Below are positions 35,881 to 44,515 of a stretch of 64,000 nt of DNA, piece by piece (the first letter of the stretch is position 1; the number at the start of each line of letters is the position of its first letter). The notes beneath the pieces are model-generated. The model was not told where the DNA came from, did not search any database, and was given only the letters and a program-made list of their open reading frames with translations. Origin of the DNA: Butyrivibrio sp. XPD2006 (GTDB lineage Bacteria > Bacillota > Clostridia > Lachnospirales > Lachnospiraceae); NCBI RefSeq assembly GCF_000420865.1, contig NZ_ATVT01000011.1, forward strand, positions 1 to 64,000, written 5' to 3'. The translations under genes and the position numbers were made by a program.

Positions 35881-36528
35881 ATGAAATTAGAGGGATTAAA
35901 GATCAATTTTCTCGGGGACAGTATCACAGAAGGCCATGGAGTATCAGATCCGCAGAACTTCTATTGGAGAAGGTTTGAGAAGGACGGCTGTATCTGCAGA
36001 GGCTACGGAATCGGTGGAACAAGGATAGCAAATCAGCAGGTTCCGTACGATGAGGTTATGGACAGGTACTTCGCATCAAGAGTAGATGAAATGGATGCAG
36101 ACACAGATGTTATCGTACTCTTTGGAGGAACCAATGACTATGGCCACGGAGATGCGGCAAAAGGTCACATGAGCGACCGCACTCCGGATACATTTTATGG
36201 CGCTTTGCACGATCTGTATCAGAAGGTTTTAAAGAAATATCCCGGAGCAACAGTCATAGTCATGACTCCGCTTCACAGAACAGAGGAAGATAAGGTATAT
36301 AACGAGGTCGGCGTTCGCAACTGGGGCACTCTTTTGGATTACGTTGAGGTGATCCGTGAAGTTGCTCAGTACTATGCACTTCCTGTTGTTGACCTCTATA
36401 AAGAGAGCGGTATCGAGCCACAGGAAGATTTCATACGTGAAAGATACTGTCCTGATGGGCTTCATCCTAACGACGACGGACATGAGATAATCTACAAGCT
36501 TCTTAAATCCAAGCTTGAGACAATGTAA
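35881..36528 (+). CDS. SGNH/GDSL-type hydrolase
   Basis: The SGNH blocks are complete: INFLGDSITEG (Ser14), a Gly in GIGGT near 43, FGGTND near 80 and DGLHPNDDGH near 198 (catalytic Asp and His). At 215 residues without a signal peptide it is a cytoplasmic esterase, probably an acetyl esterase acting on imported acetylated oligosaccharides given the neighbouring hydrolase genes. The terminator upstream overlaps its leader, and its SD is GGAGGAGAG. Confidence 0.88.
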   Translation: MKLEGLKINFLGDSITEGHGVSDPQNFYWRRFEKDGCICRGYGIGGTRIANQQVPYDEVMDRYFASRVDEMDADTDVIVLFGGTNDYGHGDAAKGHMSDRTPDTFYGALHDLYQKVLKKYPGATVIVMTPLHRTEEDKVYNEVGVRNWGTLLDYVEVIREVAQYYALPVVDLYKESGIEPQEDFIRERYCPDGLHPNDDGHEIIYKLLKSKLETM

Positions 36529-36590
36529 GTTATCGGGTGAGTCACCGGGGACTCTACTGTGCATATATAGCATGGAAGTGTTTTATTTAT

Positions 36591-36596
36591 TATAAT
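36591..36596 (+). promoter_or_regulatory. Putative -10 box for a leaderless SNF2 message
   Basis: TATAAT ends 7 bases before the ATG of the SNF2 gene and there is no SD. Transcription should begin at or one base before the start codon. A -35 hexamer is not clear. Confidence 0.5.
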
Positions 36597-36603
36597 TGTA
36601 AGC

Positions 36604-38748
36604 ATGGAAAAACCTGATTTTGAAAGTATAAAAACACTAATAGGAACAATAGTCTATTTAGACAAAACATTCGATGATATCTTCGCCGAGGGAGAGAAGC
36701 AGCAGCGTAAGATAAAAGCTGCATGCAGTAAACTGGCTGCAGAAAAAGCCAAGGATGCTCTCGATGAGATTTCAGTTGAAGAGCTCAAGAACTCGAAGGC
36801 CGGGATTCGCGTTTCTGCGCTTAGGGATGCGGGATTTACGACCCTTGGTCAGATTGCGAGAGCGCCCGAGGATGACATTCAGGATATCAATGGCATCGGT
36901 GAGAAGCAGATTGAGGCCTTAAGGCGAATAGTCACAGAGTTTGCTAACAGTCTCTCTTCCGGAGTGACAATTGTATTGGATGAGAATTGCCCTGAGCTCA
37001 TAACGGATATTTACAGGTATATCAGAGGTGAAAGAGTCAGAATTGACGCAAGAGGATCAGCTGAGAGCCTGAAAGAATATGTCAAAAAGGTAGCGTCTGC
37101 AGGAATTATTACAAACGGCTTTTGGTGGTTCTTTTCCGGTAAAAAGAGGAAAGAAAAAACAATTGAGATGGCCGGGGAGATGTATGATTTCTGCAACGGA
37201 GCGCTGTTTAACAGGCTTCTTAACATAGTGGATGCGTATCACCTGGCAATAACGGTATCTGAGCAGGAAGCAATGAATTCTTTTTCCATAAACGGAGCAG
37301 AATTCTACGCTGTTCTTGAGAATCTGGGAACAACTAAGGGAAACAGGCCTTTCGTCTACGAGAGCATTCCTCAGGAGCTTGCTGAAGAGATAAGTGATCT
37401 CAGGCTGAATCTTGATGGCTTTCGCGGAAATCTCCGTGCGTATCAGGAATTCGGTGCAAAGTACATCCTGAATCAGAGAAAAGTACTTCTCGGCGATGAA
37501 ATGGGACTTGGCAAGACCATACAGGCAATAGCTGCTATGACACACATCCATGCGGAAAATGCCGGTTTCTGCCACATTATGGTGGTATGTCCTGCCAGCG
37601 TGCTTATAAACTGGTCCAGAGAAGTCGGGAAATTCAGCAATATCAGCACCTACATTCTTCATGGAGCTGATATAGACGAGGTTTTCAGCAGGTGGATTGA
37701 ATACGGCGGCGTAGTAATAACCAATTATGAATCCATGGGTAAAATTGTGGACAGGATTGACAACCGTATGCTGCTGCAGATGCTTGTAATTGATGAGGCT
37801 CACTATATCAAGAATCCCGATGCAAAGCGAACCATGTATATCAGAAGGCTTGATAATGAGTCTGAACGCATTGTTTTGATGACCGGAACACCCCTTGAAA
37901 ACAAGGTCGATGAGATGTGCAATCTTATTGACTTTGTCAGACCCGATATGACCGCCAAGGTACGTGAAATGGCGCTGCTTAGCCATGTTCCTGAATTCAG
38001 GGAAACTCTGGCGCCTGTATATCTCAGAAGGACCAGAGAGCAGGTGTTAAAAGAGCTGCCTCCTATAGATGAGGAATATGAGTGGTGCGAAATGACAGAC
38101 GAGGACAGTGCGTATTATTCCGAAAGTATTAGGAAGAGGAGCTTTCAGGATATGCGTCGCGTGGGATTTCAGCTGGATGATCTGAGTAAATCCGCCAAGG
38201 CTCAGCGTCTTTTGGAACTGTGTGAAGAAGCGCGGGCTGAAGGAAGAAAGGTTGTAATCTACTCGTATTTCCGAGAGACAATATCCAAAGTGGAAAGATT
38301 TCTCGGCGATAAGTGCATAGGCGTCATCAGCGGTGATACACGCGTGGAATCGAGGCAGGATATAGTCGACAGGTTCGGAAACTCTGAGGGCGGCAGTATA
38401 CTTCTGTGTCAGATCGTCGCAGGAGGCGTTGGCCTTAATATCCAGGCAGCCAGTATGGTCATTTTCTGTGAGCCGCAGGTAAAGCCATCTCTTACAAGTC
38501 AGGCGCTTTCAAGGGTTTACAGGATGGGCCAGGTGCGTAACGTCACCGTATATCATCTTTTGTGCCCATATTCAATTGATGAGGCCATGATGGATATTCT
38601 GGAGGAGAAGCGGATTGAATTTGATAACTTCGCCAACGAGTCCGTAGTTGCCGGTGCTTTCGATAACCTGATGGATAAAGAGTGGATTCAGAGAGTGATA
38701 GAAGAAGAGAGCAGGAAACAGGCAAATCTGATAGATGAATGCACATGA
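36604..38748 (+). CDS. SNF2-family helicase-like ATPase with N-terminal helix-hairpin-helix
   Basis: Residues 60-110 contain a helix-hairpin-helix unit (RAPEDDIQDINGIGEKQIEALR), a DNA-binding module. The SNF2 engine follows: Walker A GDEMGLGKT near 297, IMVVCPASVLINW, DEAH box VIDEAHYIKN near 396, LMTGTPLEN near 420, then the second RecA lobe with VIYSYF and a late LSRVYRMGQ near 636 (motif VI). SNF2 proteins translocate on double-stranded DNA; HhH-bearing bacterial ones are found alone or in defence and repair loci. No defence partner genes are adjacent. No SD is visible. Confidence 0.9.
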   Translation: MEKPDFESIKTLIGTIVYLDKTFDDIFAEGEKQQRKIKAACSKLAAEKAKDALDEISVEELKNSKAGIRVSALRDAGFTTLGQIARAPEDDIQDINGIGEKQIEALRRIVTEFANSLSSGVTIVLDENCPELITDIYRYIRGERVRIDARGSAESLKEYVKKVASAGIITNGFWWFFSGKKRKEKTIEMAGEMYDFCNGALFNRLLNIVDAYHLAITVSEQEAMNSFSINGAEFYAVLENLGTTKGNRPFVYESIPQELAEEISDLRLNLDGFRGNLRAYQEFGAKYILNQRKVLLGDEMGLGKTIQAIAAMTHIHAENAGFCHIMVVCPASVLINWSREVGKFSNISTYILHGADIDEVFSRWIEYGGVVITNYESMGKIVDRIDNRMLLQMLVIDEAHYIKNPDAKRTMYIRRLDNESERIVLMTGTPLENKVDEMCNLIDFVRPDMTAKVREMALLSHVPEFRETLAPVYLRRTREQVLKELPPIDEEYEWCEMTDEDSAYYSESIRKRSFQDMRRVGFQLDDLSKSAKAQRLLELCEEARAEGRKVVIYSYFRETISKVERFLGDKCIGVISGDTRVESRQDIVDRFGNSEGGSILLCQIVAGGVGLNIQAASMVIFCEPQVKPSLTSQALSRVYRMGQVRNVTVYHLLCPYSIDEAMMDILEEKRIEFDNFANESVVAGAFDNLMDKEWIQRVIEEESRKQANLIDECT

Positions 38749-38791
38749 ACAGCGAAAAAAGTGATACAGATCATATAGAATATAGGCAATC

Positions 38792-38829
38792 TGCTCCGCA
38801 ACATACTACATGTTGCGGAGCTTGTTCGT
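38792..38829 (+). terminator. Probable terminator
   Basis: A 13-bp GC-rich stem (38792-38804 with 38810-38822, 5-base loop) is followed by a T-rich but interrupted tract. It lies 43 bases after the SNF2 stop. Confidence 0.65.
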
Positions 38830-38898
38830 TCTTGTGGATGCCCGGGATGTTGGATATAATGGGATGAGTTTAAGAAAAATAGGGATGTAAGGAACAAT

Positions 38899-39432
38899 AT
38901 GGATCACTTTTATTTTGTAAGACACGGCGAGACAGTATGGAACGTCGAGAATAAGATATGTGGGGCTACGGACATCGAGCTCACTGAAAAAGGCCATGAA
39001 CAGGCCATAGAAACCGGGAAAAAGATTCGCGAACTTGGAATAAAAGCGGATGTTATTTTAACATCGCCACTGGTTCGCGCAAAAGAGACTGCTAGGCATA
39101 TATCAGAGGAAACAGGCATTCCAATGGAAGTTGAGATGCGTCTCAAAGAGCAGAACTTTGGCAGGTATGAGTCAACTCCCAGGGACGGAAAAGAGTTCCA
39201 TGAAGCCAAAAAAGACATGGCAAGCCGGTTTGGAACCGGAGAATCCATGCTTCAGATGGCCCAGAGAATATATAATCTCCTTGATGATATCAAGGCAGGC
39301 GACAGAGAAGTGATACTGGTAGCGCATAATGGCATAGTGCGTATAGTTGAGTCATATTTCAGAGAAATGGACAATGAGGAGTTCTCTTCTTGCGGAATAA
39401 AGAACTGCGAGATTAAGAGGTATGATTTTTGA
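38899..39432 (+). CDS. Histidine phosphatase (phosphoglycerate-mutase-like)
   Basis: FVRHGETVWN at residues 6-15 carries the RHG motif with catalytic His9. LTEKGHEQA, TSPLVRAKETA and a late LVAHNGIVR (second catalytic His near 140) complete the branch-1 histidine phosphatase fold. At 177 residues it is the CobC/GpmB-like size. The substrate could be a sugar phosphate, alpha-ribazole phosphate or another small phosphoester. It starts an operon of two with the Sel1-like gene 30 bases later. Confidence 0.88.
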   Translation: MDHFYFVRHGETVWNVENKICGATDIELTEKGHEQAIETGKKIRELGIKADVILTSPLVRAKETARHISEETGIPMEVEMRLKEQNFGRYESTPRDGKEFHEAKKDMASRFGTGESMLQMAQRIYNLLDDIKAGDREVILVAHNGIVRIVESYFREMDNEEFSSCGIKNCEIKRYDF

Positions 39433-39462
39433 AAGATTTGAACAAAATCGGGGGAAAGAACA

Positions 39463-39660
39463 ATGAGCAAACAAGATTTATTAGACTTAATAGATAAAGC
39501 CGGAAAGGGCAGCATAGAAGCAGCCGAGGCTATAGCTGAAGGGTACTTCAAAGGCTCTTTTGACGGAAAAAAGAACCTGGAAAAAGCCAGGAAATGGGCA
39601 TCTTATGCGGCAAAACACGGCAGCGAGAAGGCTGCGGAGATACTGGAAAAATTAAATTAA
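39463..39660 (+). CDS. Sel1-repeat-like small protein, 65 aa
   Basis: The sequence AAEAIAEGYFKGSFDGKKNL followed by KARKWASYAAKHGSEKAAEIL matches one Sel1-like (SLR/TPR) repeat with its conserved Ala, Gly, Tyr and Trp spacing. Sel1 repeats mediate protein-protein contacts. A protein of only one and a half repeats probably works as a small adaptor or is a remnant of a larger one. SD GGGGGAAAG precedes the start. Confidence 0.7.
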   Translation: MSKQDLLDLIDKAGKGSIEAAEAIAEGYFKGSFDGKKNLEKARKWASYAAKHGSEKAAEILEKLN

Positions 39661-39691
39661 TTTTCCTATTACACAAATCAAAAGTTTCTGC

Positions 39692-39824
39692 TATAATCAC
39701 TACTCGATGCTAAAAATTTAGAAGATGTCTGGCCGGTAATAAACATTGGAAACGCACACCCTGTGGTGATAACGAACAACACGCCTTCGGTCTTCCCCTG
39801 GACAATGAAAGGAGAACCCCAGGT
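39692..39824 (+). promoter_or_regulatory. Promoter and structured leader of the DUF2798 gene (riboswitch-like)
   Basis: TATAAT at 39692-39697 places the transcript start near 39704, leaving about 120 bases of leader. GTCTGG (39727-39732) can pair with CTGGAC (39798-39803), with two G-U pairs, to close an outer helix. The same CCTGG (39797-39801) can instead pair with CCAGG (39819-39823) just before the ATG, placing the SD AAAGGAG in the loop. GGTCTTCC (39789-39796) can also pair with the SD region 39811-39818 with one mismatch. Small hairpins CACC/GGTG and GCC-TTC-GGT lie inside. Mutually exclusive helices around an SD are what a translational riboswitch needs. It matches no class I know. Confidence 0.5.
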
Positions 39825-40319
39825 ATGTTACCACAGAATAAGTTTCAGGATGTTATTTTCACTATTTTCATGGCATTTGTCATGGTCTATGCAATGATCT
39901 GCTACAACATTTCCCTAAACGTAGGAGGAATGCAGAATTTTGTGTTCCTCGCAGCATTTAAAGAGATCATAATCATGTGGCCTATAGCTGTTGCTTTAGA
40001 GCTTTTATTTGTTGGAAAGCTGGCGCAGAAACTGGCCTTCAGATTTGTTACACCGGGAAAAGACCCGATGATTATGATCATACTTGCAATCTCAGCAATG
40101 TCAGTTTGTCTGATGTGCCCACTTATGAGCCTTGCAGCCACAATTTTGTTTAAGAATGCAGGCGTAGAGTTTGTGGCAGTATGGCTTCAAACAACAGCTA
40201 TGAATTTCCCCATGGCGCTGTGCTGGCAGATTTTCTTTGCAGGACCGCTGGTTAGGAATGTGTTCGGATTTTTCGTTAAGACTATAGCCAAAGTGCTTGA
40301 AAGAACAGGGGTGAAGTAA
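39825..40319 (+). CDS. DUF2798 membrane protein
   Basis: This is a 164-residue protein with four hydrophobic helices, two pairs in the DUF2798 arrangement: FTIFMAFVMVYAMICYN, then a helix near 45-60, one near 80-105, and FPMALCWQIFFAGPLVR. Two similar halves suggest an internal duplication. DUF2798 proteins are small inner-membrane proteins of unknown function. It stands alone behind the structured leader, so a small molecule or ion may control its synthesis. Confidence 0.75.
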   Translation: MLPQNKFQDVIFTIFMAFVMVYAMICYNISLNVGGMQNFVFLAAFKEIIIMWPIAVALELLFVGKLAQKLAFRFVTPGKDPMIMIILAISAMSVCLMCPLMSLAATILFKNAGVEFVAVWLQTTAMNFPMALCWQIFFAGPLVRNVFGFFVKTIAKVLERTGVK

Positions 40320-40332
40320 AAAATACCCCTGT
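40305..40332. terminator. Convergent inverted repeat, possible bidirectional terminator
   Basis: ACAGGGGT (40305-40312) and ACCCCTGT (40325-40332) form an 8-bp stem that contains the end of the DUF2798 frame and lies against the stop of the diguanylate cyclase gene. It lacks good T tracts. Confidence 0.5.
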
Positions 40333-40333
40333 C

Positions 40334-41767
40334 TTACCTGAAGTTTAACGCACTTCCACTTGCTTTTTTGCTCTCATATACACCGCTATCCGCCAGTTTA
40401 TAGAGTTCTTCGAAGGAATGTTTCTCGCCTTCTTTGCAGAATACGGCTCCGGCGCTGACACAGATTTTTCTGTCTCCCAGTTCCGGAATATCCAACTTGG
40501 CAATCTCTTTAAAGACGCGGTCCATTACGGCTTTTCCGGCCTCTTCATCATTCAGGTTCATAACATATGCGGCATACTCATCACCGCCTAAACGGAAGAT
40601 GATATCGTCATCACGGAAGGTGTTTTTTAACACATCTGCAATCCCACGGAGCGCTTTATCACCGACATTATGACCTAAGTTATCATTGATATCCTTAAAG
40701 TTGTCGACATCCAGGATGCAGAGCATTCCGGCTTTGTTGTTTGCCATAGCGTCGATCACTTTTCGTTCGCCGCTGCCACGATTCAGAATGCCTGTCATTA
40801 TATCGGTACTGGCCAGGATCTCAAGATTCTGGCGCTCCTTTGCCGAGGCCACAATGTCGTCTACATTTTTGAAACCGGCCAGCATATCACTGTTTGGAAT
40901 ATGGGCATTGATGAGAATATAGGTAAACTGATAATAGTGTACCTCCCCCTTATCCATGACACGGTAACTGGAAACATACTCAGAATTATCTTTAAGCTTG
41001 CTATTGATCGTATCCAGAGAGATGGCATCATACATCCACTCCTGATCCTCAGAATACACACGATCCTTCACGTACTGCTTATATAGTACATCGTAGGGAT
41101 ATATCTTTTCGCCTGCGCCTTCCATACCTTTTGTAACATAGCCGTCCAGCTTAAGGATCACAACATCACCGGTCTGGGGATTGATTTTAAAGATATTATA
41201 GTAATCGCGGCTTAAGGTCTCCACGATATCAAGCTGTTCCCTTAAATAACGCTTATCAGCAATATGCTTGCGAATGGACTTGTCAATATCACGGAAAGCC
41301 AGGATAAAATTCTCTGTTTCTCCGGGCTCTCCGGCAAGCGCAAATGCCATCTGATGATAGGACATATTCCCGTCTTCGGCCAGACGCATATAATCAACCG
41401 TAAACAGTTCTCCGTCTTTGATTCTTGAAAATACGACATCAAGTCTTACATCACGCTGGATGCTCTCAATGCTGTTTACCACAAAGCGATCTACGTATTC
41501 TTCAATAAAACGGTCGTAATCGTCAAAACGAAATCCCAGTTCTACCGCATATCGATTCGTACTTTCTCCGGTGGAGCGGTACAGATACATCTTCTTTGTA
41601 TTGGAATTGATGACCCAGATTGTATGATATTCTTTTCCGATTCCGGTAATGATACCGGTCAAACGTCTGATGCGTGAATTAAAATCTTCAACCAGACTGC
41701 GCTGCTCTTCCGGATACATCGATGGATCGATCAATTCGTTCTCTTTTATGATTAAATCTGATTGCAT
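40334..41767 (-). CDS. GGDEF diguanylate cyclase
   Basis: The C-terminal 165 residues are a GGDEF domain (LASTDIMTGILNRGSG, DVDNFKDINDNLGHNVGD) with active site GGDEY (near 393) and the inhibitory I-site RDDD five residues before it, so it should make cyclic di-GMP and be product-inhibited. Tyr in place of Phe at the fifth position is a tolerated variation. The first 300 residues are soluble and contain two segments that resemble PAS-like units (VINSNTKKMYLYRS and IFKINPQTGDVVILKL), probably sensing a cytoplasmic signal. It has no membrane helix. The divergent SseB-like gene lies 166 bases away. Confidence 0.9.
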   Translation of the reverse strand: MQSDLIIKENELIDPSMYPEEQRSLVEDFNSRIRRLTGIITGIGKEYHTIWVINSNTKKMYLYRSTGESTNRYAVELGFRFDDYDRFIEEYVDRFVVNSIESIQRDVRLDVVFSRIKDGELFTVDYMRLAEDGNMSYHQMAFALAGEPGETENFILAFRDIDKSIRKHIADKRYLREQLDIVETLSRDYYNIFKINPQTGDVVILKLDGYVTKGMEGAGEKIYPYDVLYKQYVKDRVYSEDQEWMYDAISLDTINSKLKDNSEYVSSYRVMDKGEVHYYQFTYILINAHIPNSDMLAGFKNVDDIVASAKERQNLEILASTDIMTGILNRGSGERKVIDAMANNKAGMLCILDVDNFKDINDNLGHNVGDKALRGIADVLKNTFRDDDIIFRLGGDEYAAYVMNLNDEEAGKAVMDRVFKEIAKLDIPELGDRKICVSAGAVFCKEGEKHSFEELYKLADSGVYESKKASGSALNFR

Positions 41768-41933
41768 ATCCCCTCCTGCGAGAATGCTTTGAAGTATAAA
41801 AATAGTCGGTATACAATAAAAATTCTACAACAATTCTGCGAAAGGTAACCATCGTTAATGAAAATTTAAGAAAGTTTCCGTGTTAAAATAGATATATGAT
41901 GTAATTAATCGTAAACAGCAAAGGAGCATTACT

Positions 41934-42794
41934 ATGAATCAGGAAGTAAGGGATCCATTTCTTGAAGGCAATGAGATTATCGACGAAGCTATTTCTACAT
42001 TCCATGCAGATCAAAGCAACGAGAACCTTATATCCGTCCTTGAGAGCATAAGAACCAGAATGCATGCTGACGGACATTTCGTAATTCCGGTTGTTACGCA
42101 TAATGGCGCTGAAATGACATACTCCTTCAGGGGTATTAATACGAACGATGGTAAGGTTTGGAATGTAGTGTTCACATCACAAAAGGAATTTGAGAAAGGC
42201 CAGCCGAGCCAGGTAATATCACATTTCATAGATGCAGCTCTCAAGGCATGCGTAGAAGCATCAGAGGCAGAGGGTTTTATTGTCAATCCCTGGAGTGATG
42301 ATGCTTTCATGCTTTCCCGTGAACTGATCCGTATCATTCTGGATGCAGATGACGGTGTTGAGTATTCCGTTCCTGAGAATCCTATAACAAAAGAGCTTTT
42401 GGAGGATGGATCGTTTCTGACCAGAGCAGTGGAGATTTGCTGCAGAAACAGCACAGATCTCAATGCCTTGAAACTTATGAAGATCCTAAGAAACAGCAAT
42501 GTATGGGTCCCATGTGTTGCGATTCCGGAAGAATCCGGCAATGATTCTCTGACTCTTTTCCCTGACATCCTTCAAGATGAAGATAAATTCTACCTTCCGG
42601 TCTTTTCAACAGCAGAAGAGATGGGAGAGTACGGAGAGAATTTCACCAAGACCAGGAGCAGCTTTATGGATACCATAAAACTGGCCAGAAACAATGAAAG
42701 AGACCTTTCCGGCATTGTGATCAATGCATTTACCAATGAGTACATCATAGATAATGACATGCTAAACATTATAGAAGGTATGCAGGGAATCTGA
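41934..42794 (+). CDS. SseB-like protein, two tandem units
   Basis: The 286-residue soluble acidic protein has two SseB-type endings, EAEGFIVNPWSDDAFML (near 118) and SGIVINAFTNEYIID (near 260), each preceded by a beta-rich half with FVIPVV or WVPCVA. Proteins with an SseB domain are common in Lachnospiraceae and have no defined role. It has an AAAGGAG SD. It ends 20 bases before the shared GC-rich element of the importer operon. Confidence 0.72.
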   Translation: MNQEVRDPFLEGNEIIDEAISTFHADQSNENLISVLESIRTRMHADGHFVIPVVTHNGAEMTYSFRGINTNDGKVWNVVFTSQKEFEKGQPSQVISHFIDAALKACVEASEAEGFIVNPWSDDAFMLSRELIRIILDADDGVEYSVPENPITKELLEDGSFLTRAVEICCRNSTDLNALKLMKILRNSNVWVPCVAIPEESGNDSLTLFPDILQDEDKFYLPVFSTAEEMGEYGENFTKTRSSFMDTIKLARNNERDLSGIVINAFTNEYIIDNDMLNIIEGMQGI

Positions 42795-42813
42795 CAGAAC
42801 GGAGAGCATGGCA

Positions 42814-42839
42814 ATAACCCCCCGGGGGGCTTGTGAGCC
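42814..42839 (+). promoter_or_regulatory. Shared GC-rich element, copy A
   Basis: This 26-base element reads ATAACCCCCC, one variable base, GGGGGCTTGT, one variable base, AGCC. A 24/26 copy, in the same orientation relative to its gene, lies upstream of the M14-hydrolase gene (50303-50328, minus strand). Copy A ends 65 bases before the start of the binding-protein gene. The C-tract/G-tract core flanked by A/T bases recalls operators of CsoR/RcnR-type metal sensors, but this is inference. Confidence 0.7.
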
Positions 42840-42853
42840 TGATTTCCCAATGA

Positions 42854-42897
42854 TATCCTTTCCATTGTGTGAGGTAATTTAGGCACAATGGAGGATA
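42854..42897 (+). promoter_or_regulatory. SD-sequestering hairpin before the binding-protein gene
   Basis: TATCC and TCCATTGTG (42854-42858 and 42861-42869, separated by a TT bulge) pair perfectly with CACAATGGA and GGATA (42884-42897) around a 14-base loop. The 3' arm contains the ribosome binding site GGAGG. As RNA this would hide the SD; as DNA it is a palindrome suitable for a dimeric regulator. Confidence 0.65.
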
Positions 42898-42904
42898 CTA
42901 TATT

Positions 42905-44515
42905 ATGAAGAAAAAATTTTTAGCAGCACTGCTTGCTGCAACCATGACATTATCAATGGCAGCCTGTGGTTCCGGTGCAGGAACTCAGACAACAGAGACT
43001 CAGACAACAGAATCTGAGGCATCTGCTGATACACAGGCAACAACATCTGATGATCAGACAGCTGACGCAAGTCAGTCTACAGCTACAGGTGAAAAGATTC
43101 TTCACACTGCAGCATCTTTTGCTTATCCAAGTCTTGATGTACACAAGGAATATTATGGATGGTACACATCAATTTATGGAGTTTCAGAGGCACTGTTTAA
43201 GCTCGACGAGACCATGAGCGCTGTTCCATGCCTTGCTAAGGACGCAGTCGCTGATGGAAGCACATGGACCATAACACTTAATGATGGAGTTCAGTTCTCA
43301 AACGGAAACCCTCTTACAGCTGATATGGTAATCAGAAACCTTCAGCGTCTTGCAACAGAGAACAGCAGATTTGCTTATCTCGGCGATTTTGAAATGACCG
43401 CTTCAGATGACAAGACAATCGTCATCGATACTAAGGAAGTTTATCCTACTCTTAAGAACGACCTTGCAAGCCCTGAGTGCGGAATGGTCGATCTTGATGC
43501 AACAACAGATTTTGACAACGCACCAATATGCACAGGCCCGTTTGTTGTTACAGAGTTTGTTCCTGAGGGAGACGTAACAGTAGCAAAGAACGAAAACTAC
43601 TGGGGCGGCGATGTTAAGCTTGACGGCGCTGTATTCTACTATATGCAGGAGGATGATCCCAAGCTCCTTGCAATGCAGAGCGGCGAGATCGACTGCTACA
43701 ACAGCGTTTCATCTGCAGCTCTTGAGGTCTATAACCAGAGTCCCGATCTGTACGATGTAGTTTCAATTCCCGGTGCACGTCTTCAGTTCTACATTCTCAA
43801 TGAGAATACACTTGATGATTCTGTGAGAGAAGCAATCAACCTCACAGTTGATAAGGATAAGATCGCAGAGTACCTTTCAGGTACGGTATCTGCAGCAGTT
43901 GGCCCTTTCTCAACATCAGCTGCTTATGGTAAGGTAAGTGTTCCTGCAGTAGATACAGCCAAGGCAAAAGAGCTTTTGGAGGCCGATGGTTATACACTCG
44001 GATCTGACGGCATCTACGAGAAGGATGGTCAGAAGCTTAGCATCAGCATTGCATACTATGCAGCAAGATCTCTTGATACTCTTGCAATCCTGATCCAGGA
44101 ACAGCTTAAGGCTATTGGTGTTGATTCAACACTTAGAGTTGAGGAAGATCCTGATGCTACTTACATTGCAAACGCTGACTTTGATCTTGCTCTTTATTGC
44201 ATGATCGCTGATAAGTCAGGTGATCCTCTGTACTTTATTGATTCAACTCTTGCAGACGGAGCTTACTACAATGTAGGTGGATTTGAGAGTGCTGAATGCC
44301 AGAGCATGATCGAGGAGCTCAGAACTGAGACAGATACTGCAAAGAGAGCAGACCTTGCCAACAAGATCGTTCAGATTGCAATAGATGACAATGCATTTGG
44401 ATATGTTGGACTTTTCAATAACACAACAGTTCTTCGTAAGGGCGTAAGCGGATTTGCTGAGTATGTTCCTTTCGATTTCTATGGAGTAGACGCAGAGACT
44501 GACATTAATGGCTAA
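42905..44515 (+). CDS. NikA/DppA-type substrate-binding lipoprotein
   Basis: A lipoprotein signal (LSMAACG, Cys near 22) and a Thr/Gln/Glu-rich linker lead to an SBP_bac_5 domain. Landmarks are DVHKEYYGWYTSIYGVSEAL, LNDGVQFSNGNPLTADMV, CTGPFVVTEF and KNENYWGG. The protein binds peptides, opines, nickel chelates or similar ligands outside the cell. Size and context (short ATPases, DUF4198 neighbour) favour nickel or a metal chelate, without proof. The last 8 bases overlap the next gene, so translation is coupled. Confidence 0.85.
   Translation: MKKKFLAALLAATMTLSMAACGSGAGTQTTETQTTESEASADTQATTSDDQTADASQSTATGEKILHTAASFAYPSLDVHKEYYGWYTSIYGVSEALFKLDETMSAVPCLAKDAVADGSTWTITLNDGVQFSNGNPLTADMVIRNLQRLATENSRFAYLGDFEMTASDDKTIVIDTKEVYPTLKNDLASPECGMVDLDATTDFDNAPICTGPFVVTEFVPEGDVTVAKNENYWGGDVKLDGAVFYYMQEDDPKLLAMQSGEIDCYNSVSSAALEVYNQSPDLYDVVSIPGARLQFYILNENTLDDSVREAINLTVDKDKIAEYLSGTVSAAVGPFSTSAAYGKVSVPAVDTAKAKELLEADGYTLGSDGIYEKDGQKLSISIAYYAARSLDTLAILIQEQLKAIGVDSTLRVEEDPDATYIANADFDLALYCMIADKSGDPLYFIDSTLADGAYYNVGGFESAECQSMIEELRTETDTAKRADLANKIVQIAIDDNAFGYVGLFNNTTVLRKGVSGFAEYVPFDFYGVDAETDING

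Noticed and set aside
37057-37986. Long minus-strand open frame (309 codons) opposite the SNF2 gene
   Set aside because: It lies fully antisense to a gene with clear helicase motifs, is His- and Cys-rich, and has no recognisable domain.
36604-38748. SNF2 helicase as part of a defence island
   Set aside because: Neighbours are an SGNH hydrolase, a histidine phosphatase and a Sel1-like protein; no nuclease, methylase or other defence genes are close.
40305-40332. Inverted repeat between DUF2798 and cyclase genes as a classic terminator
   Set aside because: The stem is only 8 bp with a 12-base loop and no T tract on the plus strand, so it is listed only at moderate confidence.
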